A program made the position numbers and the translations under genes. Below the pieces are notes generated by a model. The model was given only the letters and a program-made list of their open reading frames with translations, did no database searches and was not told the DNA's origin. Positions 17,449-25,628 of a stretch of 64,000 nucleotides of DNA are shown one piece after another. The DNA comes from Elusimicrobiaceae bacterium (GTDB lineage: Bacteria; Elusimicrobiota; Elusimicrobia; Elusimicrobiales; Elusimicrobiaceae), in assembly GCA_016282685.1 (NCBI GenBank), contig JAEELM010000008.1, positions 30,737 to 94,736 of the forward strand. Direction: 5' to 3'. Every line of letters starts with the position of its first letter. Position 1 is the first letter of the stretch.

Positions 17449-18252
17449 GATTTTCTCCCCAAAATAAGAACTATAGAAGAGAAATAAGAATAAAACGCTT
17501 ATTTTATATATATTTTTTATTTTCCCATTTTCCTCTAACTTTTTAACCAAAAAGATTCCCTCCCTTTTATAAATAAAGAGTATTTCCCAGTTCTATTTTT
17601 TAAATTTCTAAAATTTAACAAAATATAATATTTAATTTTGAAAAGGGGGAGTATTTGTTTTTATATGCACAACTAACGATAATTTTTATTATGTTAATTA
17701 AAATAGATAAAAAAACATTTTTTCTATATATACAATTGAAACTAAATTTCTTTGTTTTATATTTATTTTATAAGATTTTTTACATAATAATTTATATAAA
17801 ATATTATATATTTATTCTAAGCAGAACAAATTATTCTAAATTTTTTATAAAAACAATGCTGATTTTAAAAATAAACTTTGTAATTTTTAATTAAATTTTG
17901 ATTTTTTAAAAATGCAAATTTGGTGTATATTTTGATTTTAAAAAATTTATAACTTTTCCCCCATTTACCGCAAAAAACCGTTTTTTACAGATGCCCTAAT
18001 TCAATTTGGGGGTACCTAAGGTATGGGGCAAAACGAATGAGCCCATTGCCTGTTTTTAATCATGCCCACAATTTCCGGCAAAACCAAACAACCTTTGTTC
18101 CTTTTATGATCTAAAAGTGCTAAACAAAGGGGGAAATGGACCATTTTAATGGGTTGCAATAAGGCAAAGGAATGTTATTTTAAGGAATGCTAAACAATAA
18201 AAAGAACTTCCACATGAGCAGCAATCCATAGTATACGTCGAAAAATTTGTTA

Positions 18253-18306
18253 GGGGGGAGACTTCTTCTTTTCGAAAAAAGAAGAAAAGAGGGGGCTTCT
18301 CCCCCC
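18253..18306. repeat. Nested hairpin element
   Basis: Outer arms GGGGGGAGA (18253-18261) and TCTCCCCCC (18298-18306) are perfectly complementary. Inside them TTCTTCTTTT (18263-18272) and AAAAGAAGAA (18277-18286) form a second perfect stem around a CGAA tetraloop. No coding frame explains the double symmetry. Confidence 0.65.
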
Positions 18307-18335
18307 ACCTTTTCTCCTCGGAATTATTAAAAAAA

Positions 18336-18358
18336 TCCCCCTCATTTACCGAGGGGGA
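18336..18358 (-). terminator. Terminator of the minus-strand secreted pair
   Basis: TCCCCCTC and GAGGGGGA arms around 7 bases; the A run at 18327-18335 is a T run on the minus strand, just after the stop at 18379. Confidence 0.85.
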
Positions 18359-18378
18359 ATATCAACTAAATATATTCT

Positions 18379-19071
18379 TTATTTTTGTTCAGGAGACTGT
18401 CCGGGCATCTGTCCTCTCACATTTTCCCCCAGCCCATCAACTTTCACGCCCTGCATGGCTTTCCGTTTGAGTTCTTCTGGAGAATCGCTCGCAGAGAATT
18501 TTTCATTCGTGGATTTTAAAGCATCAATCGCTGAATTACTAAACGATACATCCGGCGTTTGAGCTAGTCCACCGACGTTCGGTGTAAAAGAGAATGCTTT
18601 TCCTTGTGTAAAATCTTTTGCAGGTGGAAGCGGACTTCCTCCCACATTAGTGGAAGCAACTTTACTGTTTCCCCCCTTCCCTGAACCGGGTTGCGTCGCA
18701 TTTCCCTCGGTTGAGGAAGTTAAAATAGTAGTAGGATGAGAAACAACAACTGTAGTAGTTGGATGAACTACCTGAGTTTGTGTTACCGGATGGAAAACGG
18801 GCTGCGTTGTAGTAGGGTGGAAAACGGCCGTGTGAGTAGATATTGCTTTCCCCCCCACTACAGGAGTAACAGGATGATTCACTGGGGAAAGAGTAGTCGG
18901 TTTTGCTTCCTTTACCACCGTAACTGGATGAACTACCGCCGTAGTCGAAGTAGGTTTTCCCCCAACATTAGCTGTTACAGGATGAGAAGGCACCATTGGA
19001 GTGCTGGGACGAGCATATCCCCCACTATCGGCCAGTAAAAAAAGAAAAAGGAAAAAAGATATTCTTTTCAT
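18379..19071 (-). CDS. Secreted Thr/Val/Pro-rich repeat protein
   Basis: 230 residues, unknown. Signal peptide MKRISFFLFLFLL then a low-complexity region (about 25-125) in which the tetrapeptides HPVT or HPTT recur about eight times, alternating with VGGKPTSTT-like segments. The C-terminal 90 residues are Ser/Gly/Asn-rich and polar. Evenly spaced His-Pro suggests an extended surface, cell-wall or metal-binding spacer, but this is inference. The ATG at 19071 has GAGAG upstream; a longer frame from 19086 overlaps the preceding stop by 4 bases. It follows the 19083 gene in one operon. Confidence 0.6.
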   Translation of the reverse strand: MKRISFFLFLFLLADSGGYARPSTPMVPSHPVTANVGGKPTSTTAVVHPVTVVKEAKPTTLSPVNHPVTPVVGGKAISTHTAVFHPTTTQPVFHPVTQTQVVHPTTTVVVSHPTTILTSSTEGNATQPGSGKGGNSKVASTNVGGSPLPPAKDFTQGKAFSFTPNVGGLAQTPDVSFSNSAIDALKSTNEKFSASDSPEELKRKAMQGVKVDGLGENVRGQMPGQSPEQK

Positions 19072-19082
19072 GAAAAACTCTC

Positions 19083-19682
19083 TCATTTTTTTGCAGGTTG
19101 TTGGGCAGCACCCGCACCACCCATCAATGCTGACAAATCCGGCATTCCGCCATTTGCAGCAGCGCCATCCATTCCTAAAGACTTCATCATCCCTTGAAAT
19201 TGCGCCATAGCAGCTGTAGCCTCTGCAGGAACAGCTTCTGCGGGAGCTCCAGCAACAGGAGCATTCGCTGCAGGCGTGGCAGCAGGAGTATCTTCTTTAG
19301 GTTTTTCTTTCAATTTGGCAGTTATCGGTTGCGGCACAGCCTTAGAAGGTGTTTTAGCGGCTGCCATTTTTGTTTTCTTTTCTGCCACAGAATCAGACGC
19401 TACCACTTTGGGAGTTTCTACCACAGCGGAAGGGACATCTTCTAATCCCTTCATGTCAGCTTCAACCGTCTGACCGGGAACTGCCGGGGCTTGCACTCCT
19501 TGACTCAATTTATAGCGAGAACTATATGTTGTTGCCGTACGAGTTGCAGGCGAATTATTTTTTCCAGTTGAATCATTCGCTTGGGTAACTGAACCAAAAT
19601 TGGAACGAGATGACGGGCCCGCATTAAATGCAAATGCCGGAAAACTCATCACTACACATGCCACAAATAATAAAATCTTCAT
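19083..19682 (-). CDS. Secreted Ala/Pro-rich low-complexity protein
   Basis: 199 residues, unknown family. A signal peptide (MKILLFVACVVMSFPAFA) is followed by a Ser/Asn/Thr-rich segment, then a long Ala/Pro/Val/Lys region (about 80-160), and a Gly/Ala/Met C-terminus with MKSLGMDGAAANGGMPDL. No folded domain is evident. Shine-Dalgarno AAGGAGA precedes the ATG. First of a two-gene operon with the HPVT-repeat protein; both look like extended envelope proteins. Confidence 0.6.
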   Translation of the reverse strand: MKILLFVACVVMSFPAFAFNAGPSSRSNFGSVTQANDSTGKNNSPATRTATTYSSRYKLSQGVQAPAVPGQTVEADMKGLEDVPSAVVETPKVVASDSVAEKKTKMAAAKTPSKAVPQPITAKLKEKPKEDTPAATPAANAPVAGAPAEAVPAEATAAMAQFQGMMKSLGMDGAAANGGMPDLSALMGGAGAAQQPAKK

Positions 19683-19785
19683 AATTTTCTCCTTACTTTT
19701 TATAGTATATTGTTTAACGTAAAAAAGTCAAGGTAACAAAATTCTATTTCGTAATAAATTGGACTCCATCATTTTCCCCCTTTTA

Positions 19786-19800
19786 TGCTAAACTATTAGT
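19786..19800 (+). promoter_or_regulatory. Extended -10 promoter, leaderless GTG start
   Basis: TGC then TAAACT (19789-19794), then 6 bases to the GTG at 19801. No Shine-Dalgarno. Confidence 0.45.
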
Positions 19801-21009
19801 GTGAATTCTTCCTTTTACGACATCATTATTGTAGGAGCAGGCGCTAGTGGACTTATCTGTGCACTGGAATGTGCGCGTGCAGGGAAAAAAGTACTGATTC
19901 TTGAAAGACAACCTATCGCCGGGCGAAAAATTTTAGTAAGTGGAAATGGCCGTTGTAATTTTACAAACCGTTTTGTTTCTCCTTCTAAATATTATCCGTC
20001 AAATTCCCCATTGATAAAGAACACATTATCTTCTTTTCCATTTCAAAAATGTGTAGATTATTTTTCTTCATTGGGAATCTTATACGTGGAGGAAGAACAA
20101 GGAAGATTTTTCCCATTTACCGGCAAGGCTACCGCCATCACAGATGCTTTCAAAGCTGCTTTAGCTGAAACTTCCGTTGAAATTGCATACAACCAAGAAG
20201 TCACCCGGATTCAGCATGCCTCATTTTTTACAGTTTACACTAAAGCAACAACATTTAAAGCTAAAAAGCTAGTCCTGGCTTGTGGCTCTTGTGCCTACCC
20301 ACAAGTAAGCGGAACAACTTTGGGTTATACTCTAGCCCAACAACTGGGCCATTCCATCATTTCCCCTATTCCCTCGTTAAGTGGCTGGACATTAAAGGAA
20401 AATTTTTCTCGCTTGAGCGGTATCCGCGCAAAAGTCAAATTAACATTTCAAGAGCATCAAACAGAGGGAGAAATCATCTTCACCAACTACGGAATTAATG
20501 GCCCCGCCGCACTTAACATGACTCCAATTTTAACAAGACTATTATCCAAACAGGCACTTACTGTAACGATTAACTTTCTCGCACAAGTACCACATGTCCA
20601 GGCCTTTTTAGCAGAACGTTTTCGTCAATTTCCCTTTCGAAAGCCAAAAGAATTTTTTGCAGGGATTGTTCATGAGTCGATCGCCAATCTACTCATAGAT
20701 TTCAAAGGGCTGCGCAAAAACAAGCCTTTGCAAGAACAAAATCCTTCTACCTTAAAAAATGCGTTTGAAACACTCGAACATTGGCCCATCACTGTAACCG
20801 GGTTACGTCCTTGGAACGAAGCTATGGTAGCAGCAGGGGGTGTAAATACACGCGAAATAAATTATAATACTTGTGAGTCCCTTTTATGTCCAGGTTTATT
20901 TATTACAGGAGAACTATTGGACATAGATGCAATCAGCGGTGGATACAATTTACATTTTGCCTGGGCATCTGGCTTTTCAGCAGCACAGGAATTAGTGAAG
21001 GAGAAATAG
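19801..21009 (+). CDS. BaiN/HI0933-family FAD-dependent oxidoreductase
   Basis: 402-residue flavoprotein of the HI0933/YhiN/BaiN family. The N-terminal dinucleotide site reads IIIVGAGASGLICALE, followed by the family signature GRKILVSGNGRCNFTN. The middle has the inserted beta domain, and the C-terminus carries GLRPWNEAMVAAGGV and FITGELLDIDAISGGYNLHFAW, which bind FAD. A family member in gut clostridia (BaiN) has been linked to bile-acid modification, but most are uncharacterised, so the substrate is unknown. GTG start directly behind an extended -10 box. The MORN protein gene follows by 2 bases. Confidence 0.85.
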   Translation: MNSSFYDIIIVGAGASGLICALECARAGKKVLILERQPIAGRKILVSGNGRCNFTNRFVSPSKYYPSNSPLIKNTLSSFPFQKCVDYFSSLGILYVEEEQGRFFPFTGKATAITDAFKAALAETSVEIAYNQEVTRIQHASFFTVYTKATTFKAKKLVLACGSCAYPQVSGTTLGYTLAQQLGHSIISPIPSLSGWTLKENFSRLSGIRAKVKLTFQEHQTEGEIIFTNYGINGPAALNMTPILTRLLSKQALTVTINFLAQVPHVQAFLAERFRQFPFRKPKEFFAGIVHESIANLLIDFKGLRKNKPLQEQNPSTLKNAFETLEHWPITVTGLRPWNEAMVAAGGVNTREINYNTCESLLCPGLFITGELLDIDAISGGYNLHFAWASGFSAAQELVKEK

Positions 21010-21011
21010 TT

Positions 21012-21683
21012 ATGACAGATATGGTCCGAAAAACCACCAGTTTAAACGACCCAAAACACGTCGGATTTATTCGAACGTACTACGTGGATGGAAAAGAAGT
21101 TTATTCCGAAACTTTAAACCAAAATTTAGATATTGAAAAACATTCTGGAAAGCTGCCCGATGGTATCGTGCGTGAATTCTTTGATAATGGAAAAGTTTAT
21201 TTTGAATGTGAAGTAAAAAATGGTCAACGTAACGGATTATGCAAAATTTATTTTGAGAACGGGAAAGTAAATATCGAGAAAAGTTACGTTTTTGGCATGT
21301 TGCAAGGAAAAGTACGCATTTTCCATCCAACAGGGAAACTATACAAGGAATTTTCCTATGTAGACGACATTCAAGATGGGAAACAAACCAAGTATTATCC
21401 TGATGGAAAAATTTTAGAAACTGCTGAATATAAGAAAGGCTTTTTAAACGGACCTTGTAAAATCTATACTCCCGACGGAGATTTGCGTTCGGAATGCACT
21501 TACAAAAACGATAAATTAATTGGGGATAAAATCATTTATCACCCCAACGGAACTATCGCTTTGATTTCTCCTCATAAAGATGGAAAACCACATGGCGTCA
21601 CTAAAAAATATAACGAGACGGGTGATCTAATTGAAGAGTGGTTTTTTGAAGACGGTATTTTAACATTGAAGAAAATTCACTAG
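21012..21683 (+). CDS. MORN-repeat (YwqK-like) protein
   Basis: 223 residues. It contains about seven repeats of the MORN_2/YwqK type with the pattern Y-x-(N/D)G-(K/T)-(hydrophobic), for example YFENGKV, YYPDGKIL, YTPDGDL and YHPNGTIA. Members are often called antitoxin YwqK-like, but their biochemical role is largely unknown. No signal peptide, so cytoplasmic. The start at 21012 has AAGGAGA overlapping the previous gene's end, much better than the longer frame from 20886, which would run antiparallel through conserved oxidoreductase sequence. Confidence 0.75.
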   Translation: MTDMVRKTTSLNDPKHVGFIRTYYVDGKEVYSETLNQNLDIEKHSGKLPDGIVREFFDNGKVYFECEVKNGQRNGLCKIYFENGKVNIEKSYVFGMLQGKVRIFHPTGKLYKEFSYVDDIQDGKQTKYYPDGKILETAEYKKGFLNGPCKIYTPDGDLRSECTYKNDKLIGDKIIYHPNGTIALISPHKDGKPHGVTKKYNETGDLIEEWFFEDGILTLKKIH

Positions 21684-21700
21684 TTCTTTCTGGAAAACTA

Positions 21701-21728
21701 AAAACCCTCGGTTATTAACCGAGGGTTT
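21701..21728. terminator. Bidirectional terminator
   Basis: A perfect stem AAAACCCTCGGTTA with its complement, flanked by A and T runs; lies between convergent genes. Confidence 0.9.
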
Positions 21729-21748
21729 TTATGTACTGCTTATATCAT

Positions 21749-22621
21749 TCAATGTTTCTTTTCGTATACAACGGGGGTTGCTTTTTCATCCTTTGCACGT
21801 GCCATAATTTTGTAATGATTATCTTTCACGCCAATACGAAATCCCTTATTGGAAAGCACTTTATTCATGTCTCTTTGAAATTGTACTGGATCTCCCGACA
21901 ACAATACTAAACGCAAAAAATCCGTGGTATAAGAACCATACAATCTTTTGTGAGCATCTTCCAACAAGCCGATATCAAATAAAAATTCTTCTGCTTGACG
22001 AACTTTGATTTTTTCACGCCACGCTGTTCCTCCCCAAACATTGGAATATAAGACATATCCCAATCCAAACAGCAAAACTAATCCAACCACATGAACCAAT
22101 ACCTTTTCTGCCGAAGTTTTACGACGTACGCGTACAACCACACTTTTACATAACATATCATGCAAAGCACGATGGCGATCATCCACAAAAGCCCACAGGA
22201 AACCACAACCTAATAATCCCGCACTTATGTAGTATCCAACTGCACGCAAAAAAGATTTTCCAAATGAAATAGGACCGCTTGTATCTTCTTTCATTACGGC
22301 AATACCCACCAACGCTTTTCCTAAAGATACTCTGTCTCCACAGGAAAAAATTGCTTCATAGAGAATAAATATAACGTTAATGAGTACAATAACTATTATT
22401 AAATTTTCTAGTATGCGGCTAGCAGGTAATACTTTCAACACAACACCTGCCAACAATTGCAATGGAATAAAAATAACCCCGTAGTCAATTAATAATGCAA
22501 TGAAACGCTCCAAGATAGAAGCGTACTCTACTTTTGTCTCAGGTTCAGCATTTTTTTCTGCCGGGACATTGGCAGACGTTTGCTCCATAACATTCACACG
22601 ATTCTCTTCTGTCATATTCAT
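21749..22621 (-). CDS. RDD-family membrane protein with C-terminal soluble domain
   Basis: 290 residues. The N-terminal RDD domain (about 40-185) has the R-x5-D pattern (ERFIALLIDYG), two or three helices, a middle segment with SLGKALVGI and the end signature WAFVDDRHRALHDMLCKSVVV. Another helix (about 190-210) leads to a soluble C-terminal domain of about 80 residues containing RLYGSYTTDFLRLV, reminiscent of the C-terminal part of type IV pilin-like proteins. RDD proteins have been associated with ion exchange, but many are unknown. ATGs at 22621 and 22615 are both possible; a GGAG lies just upstream. Confidence 0.7.
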   Translation of the reverse strand: MNMTEENRVNVMEQTSANVPAEKNAEPETKVEYASILERFIALLIDYGVIFIPLQLLAGVVLKVLPASRILENLIIVIVLINVIFILYEAIFSCGDRVSLGKALVGIAVMKEDTSGPISFGKSFLRAVGYYISAGLLGCGFLWAFVDDRHRALHDMLCKSVVVRVRRKTSAEKVLVHVVGLVLLFGLGYVLYSNVWGGTAWREKIKVRQAEEFLFDIGLLEDAHKRLYGSYTTDFLRLVLLSGDPVQFQRDMNKVLSNKGFRIGVKDNHYKIMARAKDEKATPVVYEKKH

Positions 22622-22683
22622 ATTCTCCGTGCTCTTATTGTACAAATTTCTTTTATATTCGCAAAAATGTATTTATCAAAAAA

Positions 22684-23679
22684 CTAATAACCTTTGTCCA
22701 TCTCTAATAAGGCAGCAATCCTCTTTTCAATGGGCGGGTGAGTAGCTAATAAACCACTCATCCAAGAAAACAACTGCATTTTGGATAATGGATTGGCGAT
22801 ACACATAGCAGCCATACTGGGATGAGCATCCAAAGCTTCTACCCGGCTATCAGAAGAGATCTTTCGTAATGCTGAAGCCAACGCCTTTGGGTGGCGGGTC
22901 ATCAAGGCAGCAGTAGCATCTGCTTGATATTCTCGTGTTCGGGAAACAGCCAGGCGAAGTAATGGTGCCATAACATATCCGTATATCATAAAAACAAGGC
23001 CTAAAAGCAACAAAATCAACTGTCCTTTCCCTTTTTGATTAGAACGATTAGAACGAGAAAAAGAACTTCGCAAAAGGATTTCTCCTACAAATGTAAAAAA
23101 CGAAATTCCCGCTACCGTAATCAGCATCAAACGTATATCACGGTTCTCTATGTGGGAAAGTTCATGTGCAATCACTCCTTCCAGTTCCACGCGTTCCAAT
23201 CGTTGAATAATTCCTTTCGTTAAAGCAAGAGAAGCATGTTTAGGATCTCTCCCCGTAGCGAATGCATTTAAGGAATTGTCATCCATGATAAAAATGCGTG
23301 GAATAGGCAATCCCCGTGACATACACAAATTTTCTACTAGGTGATAAATCTCCGGTTGGCTAGCCTCCGTTACACGAACGGCACCAGCACCACTCATCAA
23401 CCATTTATCGCCAAAGAAAAAGGAAATAAGCATCCATATTACAGCCACTGCCCAACTTAACGGAAGCAACACTAATAACGTACCGTGCAACTGTGTCATC
23501 CAATCAGAAGCAGTAGCGGAAGCAGCTTGATAAGTATCCGGTTGGGTAAATGTGCTTGTAAACCAAAAGAACACTGCGAAAACAATCCATGTAAATACAG
23601 CAAATACTACAGGGAAGGCCAATACAAGTAAAACGGTTCGGCGTTTATTTTCCGCAATGTGCTCGTACAAGGTTGCCAT
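22684..23679 (-). CDS. htpX: M48-family zinc metalloprotease HtpX
   Basis: 331-residue membrane protease for damaged membrane proteins. Two N-terminal helices (about 17-40, 65-90), then the zinc motif HELSH within GVIAHELSHIENRD, two more hydrophobic segments, and the third-ligand Glu in the EYQADATAA stretch. The C-terminus has THPPIEKRIAAL, typical of HtpX. Nine bases separate it from lemA upstream, a pairing common in bacteria. ATG 23679 has only a weak ribosome site, so it may depend on coupling to lemA. Confidence 0.92.
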   Translation of the reverse strand: MATLYEHIAENKRRTVLLVLAFPVVFAVFTWIVFAVFFWFTSTFTQPDTYQAASATASDWMTQLHGTLLVLLPLSWAVAVIWMLISFFFGDKWLMSGAGAVRVTEASQPEIYHLVENLCMSRGLPIPRIFIMDDNSLNAFATGRDPKHASLALTKGIIQRLERVELEGVIAHELSHIENRDIRLMLITVAGISFFTFVGEILLRSSFSRSNRSNQKGKGQLILLLLGLVFMIYGYVMAPLLRLAVSRTREYQADATAALMTRHPKALASALRKISSDSRVEALDAHPSMAAMCIANPLSKMQLFSWMSGLLATHPPIEKRIAALLEMDKGY

Positions 23680-23688
23680 AACAAATAA

Positions 23689-24258
23689 TTAGAATTCCAC
23701 TTTAACAGCACTTTTGGTTGCTTCTTTTTCAGATGCCTCTAATTCGAAGAAATCTTTCTTTTCTATATTAAACATACCTGCAATGATATTGCTGGGAAAC
23801 TGTTCTATCTTGGTATTCAAAGTCAATACATTCCCATTATAGAATCGGCGAGAAGCTTGGATTTTATCTTCTGTATCACGTAATTCACGTTGCAATTCCA
23901 AAAAGTTGGTATTCGCTTTCAATTCAGGATAATTTTCCGTCAATGCAAAAAGGCTTTTGAGGGTACTAGATATGGCATTTTCATTTTGAATCACATCTTC
24001 CATTTGCCCAGAAGAATTATTCATAGCTGCGGAACGTGCCGCCACCACTTTTTCCAGGGTTCCACTTTCGTGTTGCATATATCCTTTTACCGTATTGACC
24101 AAATTAGGAATTAAATCGTATCGGCGTTTTAATTGAATTTCAATATCACTCCATGCTTCTTTTGTTGCGTTCCGCAACGTTACAAAACTATTATACATGC
24201 TAACCACATAAACAATCGCCAAAACTACCAAAACTAATAGAACCACTAACACAATCAT
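23689..24258 (-). CDS. lemA: LemA family protein
   Basis: 189 residues, usual for LemA. One N-terminal membrane helix (about 1-22) is followed by an all-helical domain with the signature YNSFVTLRNATKEAWSDIEIQLKRR split over two segments, DLIPNLVNTVKGY, and the C-terminal NSREFYN-like stretch ASRRFYNGNVLTLN. Function is unclear in general, though it is frequently paired with HtpX or other proteases. ATG 24258 is preceded by AGGAGG at proper spacing; a longer frame from a TTG codon would add two residues only. Confidence 0.9.
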   Translation of the reverse strand: MIVLVVLLVLVVLAIVYVVSMYNSFVTLRNATKEAWSDIEIQLKRRYDLIPNLVNTVKGYMQHESGTLEKVVAARSAAMNNSSGQMEDVIQNENAISSTLKSLFALTENYPELKANTNFLELQRELRDTEDKIQASRRFYNGNVLTLNTKIEQFPSNIIAGMFNIEKKDFFELEASEKEATKSAVKVEF

Positions 24259-24320
24259 ATACAACCTCCTTATTACGAGTTTCCTATATCATAGCAAATA
24301 TACAGTCAAATCTATATCCC

Positions 24321-25592
24321 TTATTTCTCTTTCATTTTCTTAAACTCTTCCATACTTTGGGACAAATTACGCCCACTGGGTTGTTGATAGGCATACAAAC
24401 CGAATTCCGGTAGAACAGAGAACAAATGATCAAAAATATCACTTTGCAACCCTTCATAATCTGTCCATACGGTAGTATTTAAGAAACAATATATCTCCAA
24501 GGGTAATCCCTGCGCATGTTGAGGCAGCTGACGTACCATCAATGTAAAAGAAGGATCATTGGCCACTACATAAGGACGTGATTTTAAATATAATTCCGCA
24601 TATTTTCGAAATGTTCCCAAATTGGTCAAGTGACGTCCATTAAGCCAATTTTCATGTACGTTATGTGAAGCATTAAAATCAGTAATTTCTTTTTCTTTTT
24701 CTTCCAAATAGTCTTTTAATAAATCTATTTTTTTAAGTCGTTCCAACATAGTCTTATCCAAAAATTTTACCGTATCTACATCCAGGAGAATACTACGCTG
24801 AACACGCCGTGCCTTTGCTTCATACATACCACTCCAGTTTTTAAACGGTTTAGAAATCAAATCATAAGTAGGAACACTGACAATGGTCATATCGAAATTT
24901 TGCACCCGAACGCTAGCAAGGGAGATATCTAAAATATTTCCATCGGCACCTGCAGAATCAACAGTTATCCAATCCCCAATTTTAATTAAATTGTTTGTTG
25001 TCAGTTGGATACTGGCGGCAAAACCTAAGATAGGGTCTTTGAATATCAAGGAGAACACAGCTGCTAATGCAGAAAGGCCTGTGATAATATACATAGGCCG
25101 GCGCCCTAATACCAAAGACAAGAAAAATAATCCCGTCACTAAAAACAAAATAATTTTTACTACTTGCACCAAGCCTTTTATAGGTATATTGGGATTTCTA
25201 CCATAAAGTCGATCTAACGTATTTAAAAATGTGTTGATTAGATAAGAGAAACTAAACAATACAAATAAACCGAGCCCCTTCGTCATTACCGTAGCTAACC
25301 ATTCAATTTTATTACTGATAAAAATGGGATGAAAATTAATGGCGGCCATCGCTGCAATAACAATGCCTAAAGCAGTAAAAAATTTTTTATCCTTAAGCGC
25401 TCTGTACCATCGTTCCGCTTGCAAAAATTTCACAAAAGCCGATAGATAATGATTACAAAACCAAGTAAAAATTTTTGCTAGTACGTACAACAAAAAAACA
25501 AAAACAAGTGCCGATATAATTTGTGCGATTAACGTATGGTGTGTCTGTGGAATCCAAGACATCTTTTGCACACAATGTAAAATAAAATCCAT
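24321..25592 (-). CDS. MscS-family mechanosensitive ion channel
   Basis: 423-residue membrane channel of the YbdG/MscM-like branch. Four to five helices occupy the first 190 residues. The pore helix and the beta domain follow with the signature FKDPILGFAASIQL, then NLIKIGDWI and GNILDISLASVRVQNFD. The C-terminal region carries insertions typical of YbdG-type proteins, including YLKSRPYV and LPLEIYCF. It would release solutes on osmotic down-shock. Shine-Dalgarno AAAGGAG precedes ATG 25592. Its -10 box is shared symmetrically with the divergent lipoprotein gene. Confidence 0.88.
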   Translation of the reverse strand: MDFILHCVQKMSWIPQTHHTLIAQIISALVFVFLLYVLAKIFTWFCNHYLSAFVKFLQAERWYRALKDKKFFTALGIVIAAMAAINFHPIFISNKIEWLATVMTKGLGLFVLFSFSYLINTFLNTLDRLYGRNPNIPIKGLVQVVKIILFLVTGLFFLSLVLGRRPMYIITGLSALAAVFSLIFKDPILGFAASIQLTTNNLIKIGDWITVDSAGADGNILDISLASVRVQNFDMTIVSVPTYDLISKPFKNWSGMYEAKARRVQRSILLDVDTVKFLDKTMLERLKKIDLLKDYLEEKEKEITDFNASHNVHENWLNGRHLTNLGTFRKYAELYLKSRPYVVANDPSFTLMVRQLPQHAQGLPLEIYCFLNTTVWTDYEGLQSDIFDHLFSVLPEFGLYAYQQPSGRNLSQSMEEFKKMKEK

Positions 25593-25612
25593 AACCGCTC
25601 CTTTAAAAAGTT

Positions 25613-25620
25613 ATTATAAT
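25613..25620. promoter_or_regulatory. Symmetric divergent -10 element
   Basis: ATTATAAT is self-complementary and contains TATAAT on both strands. Rightward it ends 8 bases before ATG 25629 (leaderless); leftward it ends 20 bases before ATG 25592, which has a Shine-Dalgarno. Confidence 0.6.
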
Positions 25621-25628
25621 TAAAGTGT

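Larger units (their letters stand above)
17449..18378. other. 930-base AT-rich stretch without a gene
   Basis: The left half is extremely AT-rich (about 15% G+C by hand count over 17641-17880) and has only a low-complexity open frame (17655-17894) rich in Ile, Phe, Lys and Tyr that I reject. From about 17950 the composition returns to normal but no reading frame is supported. This right half holds an inverted pair CCTTTGTT/AACAAAGG, a nested hairpin (18253-18306) and a terminator. It could encode a structured RNA or be the scar of a lost gene. Confidence 0.5.

Noticed and set aside
17655-17894. 79-residue plus-strand open frame
   Set aside because: Low-complexity Ile/Phe/Lys/Tyr composition produced by the AT-rich stretch; no ribosome site and no domain.
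18700-19000. Repetitive DNA resembling a CRISPR or VNTR
   Set aside because: The repetition is in the protein (HPVT/HPTT) with variable DNA spacing; no conserved repeat-spacer structure.
20886-21011. N-terminal extension of the MORN protein
   Set aside because: Overlaps the conserved FAD-binding C-terminus of the oxidoreductase; ATG 21012 has a good ribosome site.
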